From Pontibacter mangrovi (GTDB lineage: Bacteria > Bacteroidota > Bacteroidia > Cytophagales > Hymenobacteraceae), in contig NZ_VFRQ01000002.1 of the NCBI RefSeq assembly GCF_006385705.1, forward strand, positions 124,001 through 188,000: a stretch of DNA of 64,000 nucleotides. Direction: 5' to 3'. The notes under the pieces were generated by a model that did no database searches, was not told the origin of the DNA, and was given only the letters and a program-made list of their open reading frames with translations. The translations under genes were made by a program, and so were the position numbers. Positions 1 through 9,412 of the stretch are shown piece after piece. Every line of letters starts with the position of its first letter. Positions within the stretch are counted from its first letter, which is position 1.

Positions 1-560
1 TGCAACAGCTCCGGCAACAAACGATAGACCTGGAAGGACTTGCCAACCACAAAGGCTCCGCCTTCGGCAGCATTGGCATGGACCCGCAACCCAGCACCGA
101 GCACTTTGAGAACCTGCTGGGCATGCAGTTGTTACACTTAGATGAAAAGCTGCCGCTGTGGCTGGAGGACGAAAGTATAAATATAGGCCGCGTGCACATG
201 CCCAAGCCCCTCTTCGACCAGATGCAGCAGGCGCCAACAGTTGTGCTGCAGGTGCCGCACAGGCTGCGGGTGCAAAAGCTGGCCCAGGAATACTGCCACA
301 CCAGCGAGGCCATACTTGCCACCGCTATCCTCAAAATAAAGAAGCGCCTGGGCGGCCTGGCTACCAAAGAGGCACTGTCGGCCATCTCGGATGGCGATAT
401 GGAGAAAATGGTAGAAATTGCCCTGACCTATTACGACAAAGCTTACGCATACGAACTGGCCAGGAAGCAGCGGGTGCTCCCGCTGGAACTGCCCGGCCTG
501 AACCCGGAAGAAAACGCTGCCCTGGTGGTGGCTTTTGCTAAACAACATAACCTGCTTTAA
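1..560 (+). CDS. mnmH: tRNA 2-selenouridine synthase, C-terminal part (partial at window edge)
   Basis: The reading frame is open from base 3 to the TAA at 558-560, so the window holds about the last 185 residues of a longer gene. The first residues read [20 protein letters not shown], matching the segment of MnmH/SelU (YbbB) where the rhodanese-like domain passes into the P-loop-related C-terminal domain. The family uses selenophosphate to convert 2-thiouridine at the wobble position of tRNAs for Lys, Glu and Gln into 2-selenouridine. It is followed 2 bp later by selD, which makes selenophosphate, and this supports both calls. An internal ATG at base 78 is not the true start. The P-loop and the catalytic rhodanese cysteine lie upstream of the window and cannot be checked. 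Confidence 0.9.
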   Translation, partial: QQLRQQTIDLEGLANHKGSAFGSIGMDPQPSTEHFENLLGMQLLHLDEKLPLWLEDESINIGRVHMPKPLFDQMQQAPTVVLQVPHRLRVQKLAQEYCHTSEAILATAILKIKKRLGGLATKEALSAISDGDMEKMVEIALTYYDKAYAYELARKQRVLPLELPGLNPEENAALVVAFAKQHNLL

Positions 561-562
561 CC

Positions 563-1615
563 ATGGAAGAGACATCCACCGAAAGTATAAAACTTACGCA
601 ATACAGCCACGGCGCCGGCTGCGGCTGTAAAATATCCCCCAAAGTGCTCGATGCCATCCTGCACTCCGACATCAGCTACCCCGAGGAGAAGAACCTGCTG
701 GTGGGCAACAGCTCCCGCGACGACGCTGCCGTGTACGACATCGGCCAGGGCCGCGCCGTTATCAGCACCACCGACTTCTTTATGCCGATTGTGGACGATG
801 CCTACGACTTCGGCAGAATTGCCTCGGCCAACGCCATTTCGGATGTGTATGCCATGGGCGGCACCCCCATGATGGCCATTGCCGTGCTGGGCTGGCCTAT
901 CGATAAACTCGCTCCGGAAGTAGCCAAGCGCGTGATTGAGGGCAGCCGCAGCATTTGCCACGAGGCAGGCATACCTTTAGCAGGCGGCCACAGCATCGAC
1001 AGCCCTGAGCCAATTTTTGGTTTGGCCGTAACGGGCATGGTAAACATCCAAAACCTGAAGCAGAACGACACTGCCACCGCCGGCTGCGAGCTATACTTAA
1101 CCAAGCCGCTGGGCGTGGGCATACTTTCTACGGCACAGAAAAAAGCCATCCTAAAACCGGAGCACGTACAACTGGCGCCGCAGCAGATGATGCAGCTCAA
1201 CAAGATAGGCGCCGAACTAGGCCAGCTGCCGCAGGTAAAGGCCATGACCGACGTAACCGGTTTCGGCTTGATGGGGCACCTCTCGGAAATGTGCGAAGGC
1301 AGCAACCTGAGCGCCGAAGTATACTTTGACAAAGTGCCGGTGATACCAGAGGCATTGGAGTACCTGGCGCAAAAAGCCATACCAGGCGGCACCCACCGCA
1401 ACTTCGACAGCTACGGCCACAAACTCGCCGACCTTGCGCCGGACCAGAAGCACCTGCTCTGCGACCCGCAAACCAGCGGCGGCCTGCTGGTAGCCGTTGA
1501 CCCGGCTGGCAGGGATGAGGTGCTGGCGGTTTTTGAGAAGTATAACCTGCAACTGCAGCCGCTGGGTGTGCTGAAGAAGCGGGAAAATGGAGAGAAGTTG
1601 ATAAGGGTGGTATAA
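563..1615 (+). CDS. selD: selenide, water dikinase (selenophosphate synthetase)
   Basis: This 350-residue protein is close to E. coli SelD along its whole length. It makes selenophosphate from selenide and ATP in the cytoplasm. The active-site loop SHGAGCGCK places the catalytic Cys at residue 20 and the essential Lys at 23, so this is a Cys form and not a selenocysteine form. Further family motifs are [36 protein letters not shown] and CDPQTSGG near the C-terminus. The ATG starts 2 bp after the stop of the 2-selenouridine synthase gene, so the two are surely co-transcribed. No selA or selB is visible here, so the only selenium use that can be inferred locally is tRNA modification. Confidence 0.97.
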   Translation: MEETSTESIKLTQYSHGAGCGCKISPKVLDAILHSDISYPEEKNLLVGNSSRDDAAVYDIGQGRAVISTTDFFMPIVDDAYDFGRIASANAISDVYAMGGTPMMAIAVLGWPIDKLAPEVAKRVIEGSRSICHEAGIPLAGGHSIDSPEPIFGLAVTGMVNIQNLKQNDTATAGCELYLTKPLGVGILSTAQKKAILKPEHVQLAPQQMMQLNKIGAELGQLPQVKAMTDVTGFGLMGHLSEMCEGSNLSAEVYFDKVPVIPEALEYLAQKAIPGGTHRNFDSYGHKLADLAPDQKHLLCDPQTSGGLLVAVDPAGRDEVLAVFEKYNLQLQPLGVLKKRENGEKLIRVV

Positions 1616-1684
1616 CAATATCTCCCTGCCTCCTGCTTCCGTACTTCCTAGAATTATGCCCTGGGGTTTGGCATTTAAGATAAA

Positions 1685-1761
1685 ACCCACTCCTGGCCCC
1701 TCCAAGGAGGGGAATTACATCATGAGGAAAATTCCCCTCCTTGGAGGGGCCAGGGGTGGGT
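1685..1761. repeat. C/G-rich inverted repeat with 32-bp arms
   Basis: The arms at 1685-1716 and 1730-1761 are complementary with one mismatch and are separated by 13 bp. Each arm has the pattern ACCCACtCCTGGCCCCTCC then AAGGAGGGGAATT. The same sequence family recurs at 21500-21580, 24763-24835, 33425-33440, 33772-33800, 40822-40850, 61430-61530 and 61695-61730. No T-run follows either arm, so it is not a typical intrinsic terminator. It lies in the 211-bp gap between selD and the hydrolase gene. Confidence 0.85.
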
Positions 1762-1826
1762 AAAGAATTATACCCTACTCTAAACCCTGTGGCTTAAATT
1801 ATTAAAGTTAAATAGCACCTGAACAA

Positions 1827-2597
1827 ATGAAACTACACTATAAAGAAATGGGCCATGGCCAACCGCTGCTGATATTGCATGGTTTGTTTGGCACGTTGGA
1901 TAACTGGGCAACGCTGGCCAAACGGCTGGCAGAGCATTACAATGTTTTTCTGGTGGACCTGCGCAACCACGGCCGCTCCCCGCACAGCGAAGATCATAAC
2001 TATGACGTCATGGCCGACGACGTGCTGCAACTGGTGGATGAGCTAGGCATTCCGACACCGGCTATTATGGGCCACTCTATGGGCGGTAAAGTTGCCATGC
2101 AGTATGCGCTTAAATACCCCACCCGCCTCACCCGACTGATTGTAGTAGACATTGCCCCCAAGGCATACCCGCCGCACCACGATGAGATCATCGACGCGCT
2201 GCAGTCGGTGGACCTGAGCACTGCCACCAGCCGCAGCGAGATAGACGCCCAACTGGCTAAAAGTATAAGCGAGGAGGAAGTGCGCCTGTTCCTGATGAAA
2301 AACCTGTACCGCAAGGAAGACAGCACCTTTGGCTGGCGCATGAACCTTGATGCCCTGGAGAAGAATTACGAGCACATAGCCGCCGCCATCACCGCTGACG
2401 TACCGTTTAAAAAGCATGCGCTGTTTATTAAAGGCGGCAGGTCTGGCTATATTAAGCAGGAGGACATCTATGGCTGTATTGAGCACCTGTTTACGCTGGT
2501 AGAGGTAGAAACCATACCGGAGGCAGGCCACTGGGTTCACGCCGAGGCGCCAGACAAAGTATACGATCTTGTTACCACTTTCCTGGAAGCCGACTAG
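1827..2597 (+). CDS. alpha/beta fold hydrolase, YbfF-like esterase
   Basis: A 256-residue single-domain alpha/beta hydrolase of normal length. The N-terminal LHGLFGTLDNW segment supplies the oxyanion-hole region, VDLRNHGRS is the conserved strand-turn typical of the YbfF/ABHD11 branch, and GHSMGG at residues 82-87 puts the nucleophilic serine at Ser84. The catalytic His is probably in EAGHWVHAEAP near residue 235. Members hydrolyse short acyl esters; the substrate cannot be read from the sequence. The protein has no signal peptide, so it is cytoplasmic. It stands alone, separated from selD by a repeat-bearing gap. Confidence 0.88.
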   Translation: MKLHYKEMGHGQPLLILHGLFGTLDNWATLAKRLAEHYNVFLVDLRNHGRSPHSEDHNYDVMADDVLQLVDELGIPTPAIMGHSMGGKVAMQYALKYPTRLTRLIVVDIAPKAYPPHHDEIIDALQSVDLSTATSRSEIDAQLAKSISEEEVRLFLMKNLYRKEDSTFGWRMNLDALEKNYEHIAAAITADVPFKKHALFIKGGRSGYIKQEDIYGCIEHLFTLVEVETIPEAGHWVHAEAPDKVYDLVTTFLEAD

Positions 2598-2898
2598 GCC
2601 CGGTGATTAAAGGGATTAGAAAGATGTATAGGATTAAACTGTAGAACCTGATTTCACACTGATTCATCTATTCCTATAGCATGACAGACGCAAAATAATG
2701 CGTCTCTACTTTTGCCGGAGAGTCATGAGCAGGCAATCCTGTCCATCCTATAAACCTGTAAATCCTTGGGGTAGGGCCCCTATATATGTATTCAGACATG
2801 AAACTGCCACTGCTCCAAAGCCGTGGCAGTTTCAGTTGCTGGCGTTCACAACAATTTGACAATTAAACAAACCAACAATTAACAGCTACCTTTGCCCC
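2598..2898. other. intergenic region with promoter and degenerate repeat
   Basis: This 301-bp gap holds no credible gene. Around 2728-2768 it contains a run of the type CAATCCTGTCCATCC, ATAAACCTGTAAATCC, a degenerate repeat common in Cytophagales intergenic DNA and related to parts of the repeats near 20.1 and 25.85 kb. Its last 45 bp are rich in AACAATTAAC and end in a TACCTTTG box just upstream of the next gene. Confidence 0.6.
2887..2894 (+). promoter_or_regulatory. Bacteroidota-type -7 box TACCTTTG
   Basis: TACCTTTG matches the Bacteroidota -7 consensus TAnnTTTG and ends 4 bp before the start codon at 2899, so the transcript would be nearly leaderless unless another promoter is used. CAACAATT sits 6 bp upstream, as at the similar boxes near 20195 and 25772. 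A TTTG at 2855-2858 is too far away (28 bp) to be a standard -33 box. Confidence 0.5.
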
Positions 2899-3615
2899 AT
2901 GAAGAAAACTGGCACTTTATACTTAATCCCCACTGTACTGGCAGACAACACGCAAGACCAGGTAATATCGCCGCAGGTGAAGGAAACGGTGCAGCAAATG
3001 ACCTACTTTATTGTGGAGAACCTGCGCACCGCCCGCCGCTACGTAAAAAGCATTTGCCCGGAGTTGGTGATTGAGCAGCTGAAGTTTGTGCAGATAGACA
3101 AAGACGCCACAGCGGCACAGGTGCAGGCCTCACTAAAGCCATTGTTGGAGCAAGGCATGGATGCCGGCGTTATATCGGAGGCGGGTTGCCCCGGCGTGGC
3201 CGACCCCGGCGCGGAGGTAGTGAAGCATGCGCACCAGAAAAGTATAAAAGTAGTGCCATTTGCCGGCCCTTCGGCCATATTGCTGAGCCTGATGGCCAGC
3301 GGCTTTAACGGACAGCAGTTCTGCTTCCACGGCTACCTGCCCATTGATAAGCGCGACCGGCTGCAGGCGCTGCGGCAACTGGAGAAGGAAATGCAGCAGC
3401 GCAACCAGACCCAGATCTTCATGGAAACGCCTTACCGCAACAACAAGCTGCTCGATGACCTGCTCGCCACCCTCCACCCCGACACCAAGCTCTGCATCGC
3501 CGCCAACATCACCTCCCCAGAGCATGAGTTTATTCAAACCAAAAGTATAAGCCAGTGGCGCGGCAAGCTGCCCGACATCCATAAACAACCGACTGTCTTT
3601 TTGATTTATAGATAA
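2899..3615 (+). CDS. RsmI-like SAM-dependent methyltransferase (tetrapyrrole methylase fold)
   Basis: A 238-residue protein of the tetrapyrrole methylase fold in the RsmI branch, whose characterised member 2'-O-methylates C1402 of 16S rRNA. Visible motifs are LYLIPTVL near the N-terminus, ENLRTARRY near 41, SEAGCPGVADPG near residues 92-103 (the SAM-binding loop), and PFAGPSAILLSLMASG followed by FHGYLP. The C-terminal ETPYRN segment is also typical. It is shorter than E. coli RsmI (286 residues), as expected for this Bacteroidota subgroup, so the exact rRNA target is inferred. It is a single-gene unit ended by the hairpin at 3632-3669. Confidence 0.82.
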   Translation: MKKTGTLYLIPTVLADNTQDQVISPQVKETVQQMTYFIVENLRTARRYVKSICPELVIEQLKFVQIDKDATAAQVQASLKPLLEQGMDAGVISEAGCPGVADPGAEVVKHAHQKSIKVVPFAGPSAILLSLMASGFNGQQFCFHGYLPIDKRDRLQALRQLEKEMQQRNQTQIFMETPYRNNKLLDDLLATLHPDTKLCIAANITSPEHEFIQTKSISQWRGKLPDIHKQPTVFLIYR

Positions 3616-3631
3616 GAGAGCTGAAGCAAAT

Positions 3632-3669
3632 AAAAAAGCCTTAGCTATAAAGTTAGCTAAGGCTTTTTT
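3632..3669. terminator. intrinsic terminator after the RsmI-like gene
   Basis: AAAAAAGCCTTAGCTA and TAGCTAAGGCTTTTTT form a near-perfect stem with a short loop. The A-run and the T-run flank it on both sides, so it can work in both directions. It lies 17 bp after the stop at 3615. Confidence 0.9.
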
Positions 3670-3681
3670 GTGGGCAAAAAG

Positions 3682-3710
3682 AAAAGGCCTCCGGAAACCG
3701 AAGGCCTTTA
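3682..3710 (-). terminator. terminator of the first susCD operon
   Basis: Read on the minus strand, TAAAGGCCTTCGG and CCGGAGGCCTTTTC form a hairpin followed by a T-rich tail. It lies about 80 bp downstream of the susD stop. The second susCD operon ends in a very similar hairpin at 9319-9350. Confidence 0.85.
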
Positions 3711-3711
3711 T

Positions 3712-3740
3712 CCAATGAAGAAGACTACTACCTAGTATTC
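3712..3740 (-). repeat. 29-bp element identical in both susCD 3' untranslated regions
   Basis: The 29 bp at 3712-3740 are identical to 9351-9379. Both copies lie between the susD stop and the terminator hairpin, on the same strand and at nearly the same distance from the hairpin. The flanking non-coding DNA is not conserved. Confidence 0.9.
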
Positions 3741-3790
3741 TAATCTATCTACTTTATTTCTCATGGTTTTAAACAGTATGCGTTGGCAGA

Positions 3791-5296
3791 CTATTCAGCA
3801 ACGTCCCACCAAACGCGGGAAGTATTTTTGTCTGCAGCCGGAGCCAGGCCGGAGATACCACCCTGAAGGTTCGCGTTGTTCAGCGTAGTCTCTTCAACTG
3901 GGTAATCGTATCTTCTGGCAATAGCACCGTCGTTCAGCGCGTCAGCAGCAGGAGTCAGCTCAGGATAACCTGTTCTCCTCCACTCTGCCCAGGCATCAAA
4001 GCCTTGCGGGAACAGCGCCTTCCACTTTTCTTCTGCAATTACCTGCAGCATACCACCTTCAGCCGTTAAAGCATCGGCTACGCGGGCTACAGCGTAAGCT
4101 TCTGCACCGCTGGCAATATCCTCGCCGGTTCTTTCATCCCAAGTCTGGAAAGACAGCTCAATGCCCTTTACAAGCATATCTGCAGCTACCTCATTTGTCC
4201 AGCCTCTTTGTGCTGCCTCAGCTCTGTTCAGGTAAGTATAACCTGCCGTCATTGCAGGAAGCGAAGCCTCTGCCGACCAAACGTAAGTTGATGCTTTCGC
4301 TCTGCCTGCACCAGTCTCATCGTTGTAGCCGTAAGGTACACCTTCCAACTCAGCGTCGGTAGCGTAAGCATAGATACGGGCATCAAAGGTAGTGTTAGAG
4401 GTTGGGTTCAGAGAACCTTCCGCACCCATTGGGTCGCCTTGCAGGGCATCCACAAACTCGTCTGCCAGGAAGTAGTCAGCCGCTCTGTTGCGGTTGAATG
4501 GGTTCTGGTACGCAGTAAGTGCCTCATACTTGAACCATGCTTCCTCGCTTACTTCGTCTATCACACCAGCTTCGTGATTCAAAGCATCGTTAAACACACC
4601 TACCGCGTCGATAGAAGACTCTGCGTCTACCTCAGAAAGCTGCAGGGAAGCCTGCATCAGCAAAGAGTTAGCCAGCTTCTGCCAGTTAGCCATGTCACCG
4701 CCGTACAGGATATCTCCCACCGGAGCATCGGCGCCTGTTTTAATAAGATCGCGGCCTTCCTGCAGGTCAGCGATCAGCTGCATGTAGATCTGCTCCTGCG
4801 AATCGTACGCCGGCGTCAGGTTCTCTATGCCCAGCAGTGCCTGAGACAATGGAGCGTCGCCCCAGTTATCCGTCAGCCTTTTCAGCACCATCGCTCTGAA
4901 GATCAGGGCAACACCTAGTTGGTTGTCCGGATCGCCCTGCGCGGCCAACTCTGGCGTACGCTGCTCCTCATCACGGGCAATGTTAATTACTGTGGTAAGG
5001 TTTGGCAGTATACGGTTATAGTATGTAGCCCAGGAAGCCGGAGTCTCGGCATACAGCATTTCGTCTGTATACGTTACCTGAGACTGGTACTGCACATAAA
5101 GGGTTGGGTTCAGAACACCCTGGCGGCCAGTTTGAGTTGCGAATGTCTGAATCGCACCAGCCAGCAAACCTGCCGGATACGCCTCACTAGCACCGTTACG
5201 GTTTTCGTTGATATCTCCGAAGTCTACCGTTTCGCAGGCACTAAAACCTTGCGCAAGCACAAGCCCTAATGCCATGTATATAAATCTTTTCTTCAT
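3791..5296 (-). CDS. SusD/RagB family outer-membrane lipoprotein (first pair)
   Basis: A 501-residue surface lipoprotein. A basic N-terminus and hydrophobic stretch lead to the lipobox GFSAC with the lipidated Cys at 21. The N-terminal part resembles the SusD-like_2 group (SusD/RagB nutrient-binding lipoproteins of about 500 residues): PAGLLAGAIQTFATQTGRQG, then FRAMVLKRLTDNWGDAPLSQ with TPR-like helices, then GGDMANWQKLANSLLMQ, and a C-terminal region with KWKALFPQGFDAWAEWRRTG and the WWDV end. Family members bind a nutrient at the cell surface and form the lid of a SusC transporter. The partner susC ends 12 bp upstream. No glycosidase or peptidase gene is adjacent, so the ligand is unknown. 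Confidence 0.93.
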   Translation of the reverse strand: MKKRFIYMALGLVLAQGFSACETVDFGDINENRNGASEAYPAGLLAGAIQTFATQTGRQGVLNPTLYVQYQSQVTYTDEMLYAETPASWATYYNRILPNLTTVINIARDEEQRTPELAAQGDPDNQLGVALIFRAMVLKRLTDNWGDAPLSQALLGIENLTPAYDSQEQIYMQLIADLQEGRDLIKTGADAPVGDILYGGDMANWQKLANSLLMQASLQLSEVDAESSIDAVGVFNDALNHEAGVIDEVSEEAWFKYEALTAYQNPFNRNRAADYFLADEFVDALQGDPMGAEGSLNPTSNTTFDARIYAYATDAELEGVPYGYNDETGAGRAKASTYVWSAEASLPAMTAGYTYLNRAEAAQRGWTNEVAADMLVKGIELSFQTWDERTGEDIASGAEAYAVARVADALTAEGGMLQVIAEEKWKALFPQGFDAWAEWRRTGYPELTPAADALNDGAIARRYDYPVEETTLNNANLQGGISGLAPAADKNTSRVWWDVAE

Positions 5297-5308
5297 TATT
5301 CGTAATTT

Positions 5309-8300
5309 TTAGAATGTCAGTCTAACGTTTACACCATAGCTCTTTGTACCTGGCAGCTGCGCGTTCTCACCGTAAGTCTGAGAAAGCTCAGATGGATCCC
5401 AACGGTGATAGTTGTCGTCAGATACAGACATCAGCCACAGGTTTCTGCCCACTACGCCAATGGTAGCGCCTTTGATCACGTTGTTCTTCAGGCCACCGTC
5501 CTTAAATAGGCTAGACAGGTCGTAAGACAGGTTAATGTCTCTCAGCTTAATGAAGCTGGCATCGTGGATGAATGGCTCGGCGATAGAGTTTGCGTTAAAC
5601 TGCTGATAATAGCTCTGGCCTTCTACATAAGTATCCACGGCTTCGCCAGTTGGAGATACACCTACTACGTGCACACCACCACCGTCAGCAACTGCGTCAC
5701 GCACGTTGTTGCCTTTGTCGTTTGTGCTGGCTGTTTCTTCAAACAGACCTGAGTAGTAACCCCACTGCTCAGACAGCGAGAAGAACTTGCCACCTTTCTG
5801 GAAGTCGATAGCCGCAGTAAGCGACAGGCCTTTGTAGCTGAATCTGTTCAGCACACCACCAGTAAAGTCTGGCAGTACAGAACCAAAGTATTTGTTAGAC
5901 TCCGTTACATACAGGCCGTTAGAGTTCACGATGCGGTTGCCGTTGTCGTCAGTAGCAAAGCCAATACCTCTTAGCTGGCCCCAGTTGTTACCAAGCTCAT
6001 GTATAACTGATACAAACTGCCAGTCATCGCTACCACCTGGCGCAGAAATAGCGTCCAAGCCTTCTGGCAACTCATCTACACTAGTTCTGTTGCGGGCATA
6101 GTTCACGAGGATGTTCCAGTTAAAGCCGTTGTCAGACTTAAACACGTCACCGTCAATGGCAACTTCAACACCTTTTCTGGAAGAAGCACCGGCGTTAGTC
6201 AGGTAATATGAGTAACCAGTAGTTGTAGAGATACTTACAGGGATGATCTCATCTTCACGAGTTTCATCATAGTAAGTGAAGCTACCGCCAATTCTGTTGC
6301 TCAGGAAACGTACATCAAAACCAGCCTCAAAAGAGGTGTTTGTCGCAGGTCTGATTTTCGGATCAACCAGCAGGGTTGGCACATAAGCTAACAGGTTAGA
6401 GCCACCCCAAGGCTGAGCGCCAAGAGAATAAACTGGGTTGATACGTAACGCATCTACGTCGCTACCAACCTGTGCCCAACCTGCTCTTACCTTACCGAAT
6501 GACAGGGCGTCGAAGCCGTCGATCAGCTCAGTGAAGATAAAGCTGGCACCGATACCTGGATAATTGTAGCCATTCTTGGTTGTTGGCAGTGCAGAGCTCC
6601 AGTCTTGTCTTAAGCTTGCATCCACATATAACATGTCTCTGAAACCAATAGAGGCACTACCGTAGATGCTTCGTACTTCTTTGTCTTCAAGGTAAGTCTG
6701 CGGCGATGGCGTAATACCTGCGTTCGAGAAGATATATGTGTCAGGGATGATCAGGCCACCAGTTTTAGCACCTGGAGACATGTTAGCGTAAAAATCATCA
6801 CGAGTATCTTTTCTTAGGTTACCACCTACAAAAGCGCTCACGTCGAAGTCGCCGAACTCATTCTCATAGCGCAAGCTAGAGCTCAGGTTGTTTTCTGCCT
6901 CAGCAATTTCGGTACGGCCGAAAGCATTGCTCCACGCGTTGTACAGTTCTGGCGCGGCTGAGTTAGACAGCGAGAACGGGAAGTAGAACTCAGACAGGTA
7001 CTCTGTAGAGGTTCTAGCTGCTGAAGCAGACAGGGTCCAGTTATCATTGAAGCTGTAAGCTGCAGTCAGGTTACCGGTAACGTTGTTACGGGTTTTCTTC
7101 TGGTCATAACGATCCAGGAAGGTATATGGGTTGAACCAGAAAGCTGGCTTCTGGAAACCACCACCATAGTAAGTATAGTAGTCTGGTCCCCACCAGTTCC
7201 AAGAAGCAGAGTAACCACCTGGGGTCTGCAGGTCTTTCAACTCACGCAGCTTATCAGTGTCTACGCTACGGTTAAACCAGGAGTTAAATGAGCCGGAAGT
7301 TTGGTTACCATAACCGTCTTCCTGGTCGCCTCTAACGATAGAGTTTGTGTAGCGAATGTTGGCATCTACACGCAGCTTTTCAGTAGCGTTGAAACCGAAG
7401 TTAGTCGTAATGTAGTGTCTCTTCAGGTCAGTATAAGGTGTGATACCCTGCTGATCCAGGTTAGTGTAAGACAGACGAGCGTTATACTTGTCGTTACCGC
7501 CACCAAAAGAGATAGTGTTTTTCTTTGTTACACCTGTGTCGTAGAAGTTCTTGATGTTGTCTGGCTGCGCCTCATACTTAGCAGTCTGGCCAAAGTATGG
7601 GTTCGGGTTTTCCTCACTTCCAGGCCACCATGCATACCATGGCACATACTCCTGGCCGTCGAATTTTGGTCCCCAGCTCTCGTCAGCATAGTTGTTATCC
7701 CAAAGTAGGTAACGCTTGCCGTCAAACACCTGCCACTCTGATGGGTAAGGCTCGCCCTCCGCACCGGCACCATAGTTGAATGTACCGAAAGAGGCCTCAC
7801 CATCGTAACCACCACCGTACTGGTTCTGATACTTAGGCAGGTAAGCTACTTTATCCCACGTAGTAGAGCTGGCAACTTCTACAGATATGTTGCCTGAGCC
7901 TTTCTTTGTAGTGATAACTACTACACCGGCCTCAGCGCGCTGGCCGTAAAGTGAAGTCGCGTTTGGTCCTTTCAGTACGTTCACAGACTCCACGTTCTCC
8001 ATATCCACCTGGTTAGGGTCAGAAGGCACGCCGTCAACGATGTACAACGGATCTTTGTCGCTTGTCAGGGAGATGGCACCACGGATACGGATCTTACCGA
8101 ACTCGCCCAGCTTAGAACCGGCCTGTCCGTTGATCTGCACACCCGCTACTTTACCGGCAAGTGCATCCTTGATGTTTACGTTCTGTGTAATGTTCAGGTC
8201 CTGCGCCTGAACCTCTTGCGTAGCATACGTTACTGTTCTTTTTTCTCTTTCTACACCAAGAGCTGTTACTACTACCTCTTGTAGTTGCTCCGTGTCAGTA

Positions 8301-8590
8301 GAGAGAGCCACATCTACTGTGTTCGCATTGCCGATGGCACGCTCTACAGTTGTGTAGCCGATAAAGCGGTAAACCAGCGTGTTGTTTCCTTGTGGCACGT
8401 TAATGGAGTAAGCACCGTCAACACCGGTTGTGGTGCCCACAGTGGTCCCCTTAACGATTACCGCAACACCTGGCAGTGGTTGGCTGGTAGCAGCATCTGT
8501 CACTTTACCAGTGATGGTCCTAACCTGTGCCATGGCCTGATGTATCAGGGCAGTCACAAGCAAGAGACTCAGAAATAGAATTTTCTTCAT
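5309..8590 (-). CDS. SusC/RagA family TonB-linked outer-membrane protein (first pair)
   Basis: A 1093-residue TonB-dependent transporter, normal length for SusC. Residues 1-21 are a signal peptide ending QAMA. Then comes a carboxypeptidase-regulatory-like beta-sandwich (about 23-105, VRTITGKVTDAATSQPLPG), the EVVVTALG junction, and the plug domain (about 115-235) with VKDALAGKVAGVQI-like and YIVDGVPSD motifs and GVVVITTKKG. The rest is the 22-strand barrel, ending in the aromatic C-terminal signature YGVNVRLTF. It imports large nutrients with its SusD lid, driven by TonB. The first 120 residues are very close to the second susC (10860-14075), while the barrels are much less alike. Confidence 0.96.
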   Translation of the reverse strand: MKKILFLSLLLVTALIHQAMAQVRTITGKVTDAATSQPLPGVAVIVKGTTVGTTTGVDGAYSINVPQGNNTLVYRFIGYTTVERAIGNANTVDVALSTDTEQLQEVVVTALGVEREKRTVTYATQEVQAQDLNITQNVNIKDALAGKVAGVQINGQAGSKLGEFGKIRIRGAISLTSDKDPLYIVDGVPSDPNQVDMENVESVNVLKGPNATSLYGQRAEAGVVVITTKKGSGNISVEVASSTTWDKVAYLPKYQNQYGGGYDGEASFGTFNYGAGAEGEPYPSEWQVFDGKRYLLWDNNYADESWGPKFDGQEYVPWYAWWPGSEENPNPYFGQTAKYEAQPDNIKNFYDTGVTKKNTISFGGGNDKYNARLSYTNLDQQGITPYTDLKRHYITTNFGFNATEKLRVDANIRYTNSIVRGDQEDGYGNQTSGSFNSWFNRSVDTDKLRELKDLQTPGGYSASWNWWGPDYYTYYGGGFQKPAFWFNPYTFLDRYDQKKTRNNVTGNLTAAYSFNDNWTLSASAARTSTEYLSEFYFPFSLSNSAAPELYNAWSNAFGRTEIAEAENNLSSSLRYENEFGDFDVSAFVGGNLRKDTRDDFYANMSPGAKTGGLIIPDTYIFSNAGITPSPQTYLEDKEVRSIYGSASIGFRDMLYVDASLRQDWSSALPTTKNGYNYPGIGASFIFTELIDGFDALSFGKVRAGWAQVGSDVDALRINPVYSLGAQPWGGSNLLAYVPTLLVDPKIRPATNTSFEAGFDVRFLSNRIGGSFTYYDETREDEIIPVSISTTTGYSYYLTNAGASSRKGVEVAIDGDVFKSDNGFNWNILVNYARNRTSVDELPEGLDAISAPGGSDDWQFVSVIHELGNNWGQLRGIGFATDDNGNRIVNSNGLYVTESNKYFGSVLPDFTGGVLNRFSYKGLSLTAAIDFQKGGKFFSLSEQWGYYSGLFEETASTNDKGNNVRDAVADGGGVHVVGVSPTGEAVDTYVEGQSYYQQFNANSIAEPFIHDASFIKLRDINLSYDLSSLFKDGGLKNNVIKGATIGVVGRNLWLMSVSDDNYHRWDPSELSQTYGENAQLPGTKSYGVNVRLTF

Positions 8591-9318
8591 TGTGTGTTAG
8601 TTTAAAGTGAGAGTTTAGGTTAAAAATTCTAAGCAAGGCGCTAAGCCTTAGTGGAGGTTCAAATCTTCAGCGGTCGCAACAGCAGGCATAAGGCATACCT
8701 GTCCCTGTCCGAAAACGGGGTATTGCCTGGCCGGCAAAGCCAGCAGGAACAACGCCAATGCTTTCAAACATCAGGTATAACTGCCCGTGCGCAGGGATTA
8801 CCCTGGCAAGCAGCGAACCGTTACGATATAGGTGTTAAAGAGGGGGGATGTGTACAGCACCCTAGGGGCGCCCCAAGTAGTAAAGCTTCTGTCATAAAAT
8901 GTTTGTTTAAGGTGAGACTTATCAACAAGTTTATCAAAAAGGCTTCAAATTAACAAATGCTTATCCGTAGATTTATTTATAGTCGCATATTAATGTTTTA
9001 ACGCCAATCGGCTATAAACCAGCACAATGCGTTATATCCCAACATTTTATACCTCCGATAGTGGCAATAATAATTTTATTGAAGCAATATGGTTTGCGTG
9101 GCAACAATACAGAACAAAACATATTTTTTTTTGATTTATGCTTATACAGCAACTAGGGGAAATAAGTTGCTAAGCAACACAAGGGACGTATTATTCCCAT
9201 ACTTTTACACCTAACTTCCTTATTAGAAGCACATCCACCCTATTTTAGGGGCTTTTCCCCTTCTGCCCTAATCGCAGCGCCGGGCCAGCACAGCACACGC
9301 TCCTCCAACTACAGGCAA

Positions 9319-9350
9319 AAGAAAAGGCTTCCGGAACCCGGAAGCCTTTT
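9319..9350 (-). terminator. terminator of the second susCD operon
   Basis: On the minus strand AAAAGGCTTCCGGGTTCCGG pairs internally as GGCTTCCGG / CCGGAAGCC and is followed by TTTTCTTTTG. It is placed and built like the terminator at 3682-3710 and is preceded by the same 29-bp element. Confidence 0.88.
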
Positions 9351-9379
9351 CCAATGAAGAAGACTACTACCTAGTATTC
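9351..9379 (-). repeat. second copy of the 29-bp susCD 3' element
   Basis: Identical to 3712-3740. It lies between the second susD stop at 9413 and the hairpin at 9319-9350. Confidence 0.9.
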
Positions 9380-9412
9380 AATCGTATTTTTAAATGACAT
9401 CTGGTTCAGCGC

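Larger units (their letters stand above)
8591..9412. other. susC leader and intergenic region
   Basis: This 822-bp gap has no credible gene; a 100-codon GTG-started frame at 8651-8953 was rejected. Read on the minus strand, the part nearest the susC start (about 8600-8890) is GC-rich with small hairpins such as GCTGGC/GCCGGC, whereas 8900-9240 is A+T-rich and presumably holds the promoter. No clear TAnnTTTG box was found on the minus strand. A 7-bp stem AGCAACT/AGTTGCT lies at 9148-9171. The last part carries the terminator of the second susCD operon. Confidence 0.55.

Noticed and set aside
8640..8890. Known riboswitch in the susC leaders
   Set aside because: No cobalamin, TPP, SAM or other consensus element could be recognised, only small unrelated hairpins.
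8651..8953. 100-codon plus-strand frame upstream of susC
   Set aside because: It starts with GTG, has no recognisable domain and lies wholly inside the susC leader on the opposite strand.
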